In this document: one piece after another, positions 14,351 to 15,490 of the stretch
Numbering within the stretch: position 1 is the stretch's first letter
How the letters are laid out: every line of letters starts with the position of its first letter
Origin: CABQCM01 sp965145485
GTDB taxonomy: Bacteria > Bacillota > Clostridia > Oscillospirales > Acutalibacteraceae
Reading direction: 5' to 3'
Length of the DNA stretch: 15,490 bases
Assembly (NCBI GenBank): GCA_965145485.1
Contig: CBCTCU010000052.1
Span: 1 to 15,490, forward strand
Position numbers and translations under genes: made by a program
The notes under the pieces: generated by a model
What the model was told of the DNA's origin: nothing
The model's input: only the letters and a program-made list of their open reading frames with translations
Database searches by the model: none

Positions 14351-15235
14351 CTAATCATCGAATATACATACCGGGCGCAAAGAGGCATCCTCAAGCGAAA
14401 TTCTGCCAAGCCCCACGCACCGTCCATCCGCCGTCATGACGCGCGCCAGCCCAACCAGCCCGCGGGCAGAGGGGAGGCGCTCCAAATCCAGCCTGCCCCC
14501 GTTTTGGAGCCGGCGCTTTTGCCCCTCGCTGACTGTTACCGCAGGATAGGGGCCCAATGCCGCTTCGGGCGGCAAAAGCAGCTGCTCCGGCGGCATTTGC
14601 CGGGCCGCCTCCACCGGCAGGCAGTCGGACAAAGCGAAACCCGACGCCTGGGTGCGGCACAAGGCGGACAGCACCGCCCCGCAGCCGAGCATGCGCCCCA
14701 GGTCATCGCACAGGGTGCGGATGTAAGTTCCCTTCGAGCAGGACACGTCGAGCACATACTCGCTCTCCCCCTCCCCCGGGCCGAGGCAGCGCAGCTCATA
14801 GATCGTCACCCGACGCGGCGGACGGTCGACCGACTTGCCCTCCCGCGCCAGCTCATACAGCCGCCGGCCGTTGCGCTTTACCGCCGAGACCATGGGGGGA
14901 ACCTGTAAAATCTCCCCCCGAAAGGAATCCAGCGCTTCCTCCAACTGCGCGCGGGTTATGTGCGCCGGGCTCTGGGACAATACGGTGCCGGTGACGTCCA
15001 GCGTATCGGTGGTCAGCCCAAACCGGATGGTCGCCCGGTAACGCTTATCGGTAACCGGCAGCAGATCGATCAGCCGGGTCGCCCGGCCGACAAAAACCGG
15101 GAGCACGCCGGTTGCCATGGGATCCAGGGTACCGCTGTGGCCGATCTTTTTGACCTCCAGGCTGCGGCGCAAAGCGGCCACAACGTCAAAGGAGGTCCAG
15201 CCCTGCGGCTTGTCAATCAGCGCGATCCCCTGCAT
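14351..15235 (-). CDS. truB: tRNA pseudouridine(55) synthase
   Basis: The 294-residue enzyme makes pseudouridine 55 in the T-loop of tRNAs. The catalytic aspartate is Asp38 in GHSGTLDPMATG, preceded by the N-terminal motif ALIDKPQGWTSFDVV. The KGTYIRTLCDDLG motif lies near the middle, and a TruB C-terminal domain follows. The ATG at 15235 has GGAGGA eight bases upstream and begins the family motif directly. The extension to 15271 lies inside nrnA. The gene overlaps the end of nrnA by 23 nt and precedes ribF, the order common in Firmicutes (rbfA-nrnA-truB-ribF). Confidence 0.97.
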   Translation of the reverse strand: MQGIALIDKPQGWTSFDVVAALRRSLEVKKIGHSGTLDPMATGVLPVFVGRATRLIDLLPVTDKRYRATIRFGLTTDTLDVTGTVLSQSPAHITRAQLEEALDSFRGEILQVPPMVSAVKRNGRRLYELAREGKSVDRPPRRVTIYELRCLGPGEGESEYVLDVSCSKGTYIRTLCDDLGRMLGCGAVLSALCRTQASGFALSDCLPVEAARQMPPEQLLLPPEAALGPYPAVTVSEGQKRRLQNGGRLDLERLPSARGLVGLARVMTADGRCVGLGRISLEDASLRPVCIFDD

Positions 15236-15490
15236 GGTAGCTTTCCTCCAGTCCCCTGGCGCAGATCTCAAGAAGCTGCTTTTTCACCGTGGGCAAATCC
15301 CCCTGCACGCTGCACCCGGCGGCGCAGGGATGGCCGCCGCCCCCCAGCAGCGCGCACAGCTTGCCAACATTGATCGGGGGCTGGCTGCGCATGGAAACCT
15401 TATAGCTCCCGTCGTCCTTTTGGCGGAAGGTCAGCCCGATGAGCACCCCCTCCACCTCGCGGGGGATGGAGGTGGAGGGGGTGCTCATCG
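15213..15490 (-). CDS. nrnA: DHH-family nanoRNase / pAp phosphatase, C-terminal part only
   Basis: About 91 residues of the 3' end lie in the window; the gene runs off the right edge. The DHHA1 domain signature GGGGHPCAAGCS is clear, preceded by YKVSMRSQ, both diagnostic of the NrnA-like phosphoesterases that degrade nanoRNA and dephosphorylate pAp. The neighbours truB and ribF support the call. The first several residues seen here come from an inverted repeat at the window end and may not belong to the true protein. The start codon is outside the window. Confidence 0.88.
   Translation of the reverse strand, partial: MSTPSTSIPREVEGVLIGLTFRQKDDGSYKVSMRSQPPINVGKLCALLGGGGHPCAAGCSVQGDLPTVKKQLLEICARGLEESYHAGDRAD
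15437..15490. repeat. Perfect 22-bp inverted repeat ending at the last base
   Basis: The arm at 15437-15458 is the exact reverse complement of 15469-15490, with a 10-bp spacer. The second arm ends exactly at the window end. The inner arm translates in frame as the plausible EVEGVLIG of NrnA, while the outer arm gives STPSTS. A fold-back at a contig end is the simplest explanation. A genuine hairpin in nrnA is possible. Confidence 0.85.

Overview
The window looks like a chromosomal segment of a low-GC-lineage but GC-rich (my estimate: mid-to-high 50s percent) member of the Clostridia, probably from the Oscillospirales side of the class. This rests on AGGAGG-type ribosome binding sites, a tryptophan T-box leader instead of a TRAP or leader-peptide system, the nrnA-truB-ribF gene order, a ProB without a PUA domain, and the protein sequences themselves. 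No genus can be named from the sequence alone.

Region 1 (about 1-780) has no convincing gene. It holds the 3' half of a probable terminator at the left edge, two copies of a GC-rich repeat 143 bp apart, a strong hairpin, shorter degenerate repeats, and a 27-nt stretch that looks like the 5' end of a tRNA-Ala gene with no 3' half.

Region 2 (783-7587, minus strand) is a complete tryptophan operon, trpE-G-D-C-F-B-A, encoding all seven activities from chorismate to tryptophan. The genes are packed tightly. Four junctions are 4-nt ATGA overlaps, trpB/trpA overlaps by 8 nt, and trpG/trpD abut. Transcription starts at a near-consensus sigma-A promoter (TTGACA-17-TATACT). It then passes through a T-box leader of about 360 nt with a TGG specifier codon and a tRNA-acceptor bulge suited to a G73 discriminator. 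The leader ends in two tandem, sequence-related intrinsic terminators instead of one.

Region 3 (7588-9026) runs the other way. A probable promoter drives two small membrane-protein genes of unknown function, followed by a long nested hairpin and a probable terminator.

Region 4 (9027-15490, minus strand) carries, in order of transcription from the right edge, the 3' end of nrnA, truB, ribF, proB, proA, an unrecognised membrane-anchored protein, and a MATE-family transporter. nrnA-truB-ribF is the familiar RNA-processing and flavin cluster. proBA makes the proline precursor glutamate-semialdehyde. The right end of the window is a perfect 22-bp inverted repeat that finishes on the last base, which suggests a contig-end fold-back artefact or a real hairpin inside nrnA.

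No CRISPR array, insertion sequence or prophage gene was seen. I do not see a whole undescribed biological system. The most interesting items are the duplicated terminator in the trp leader, the repeat and tRNA-fragment region beyond trpA, and the hairpin after the small membrane genes.
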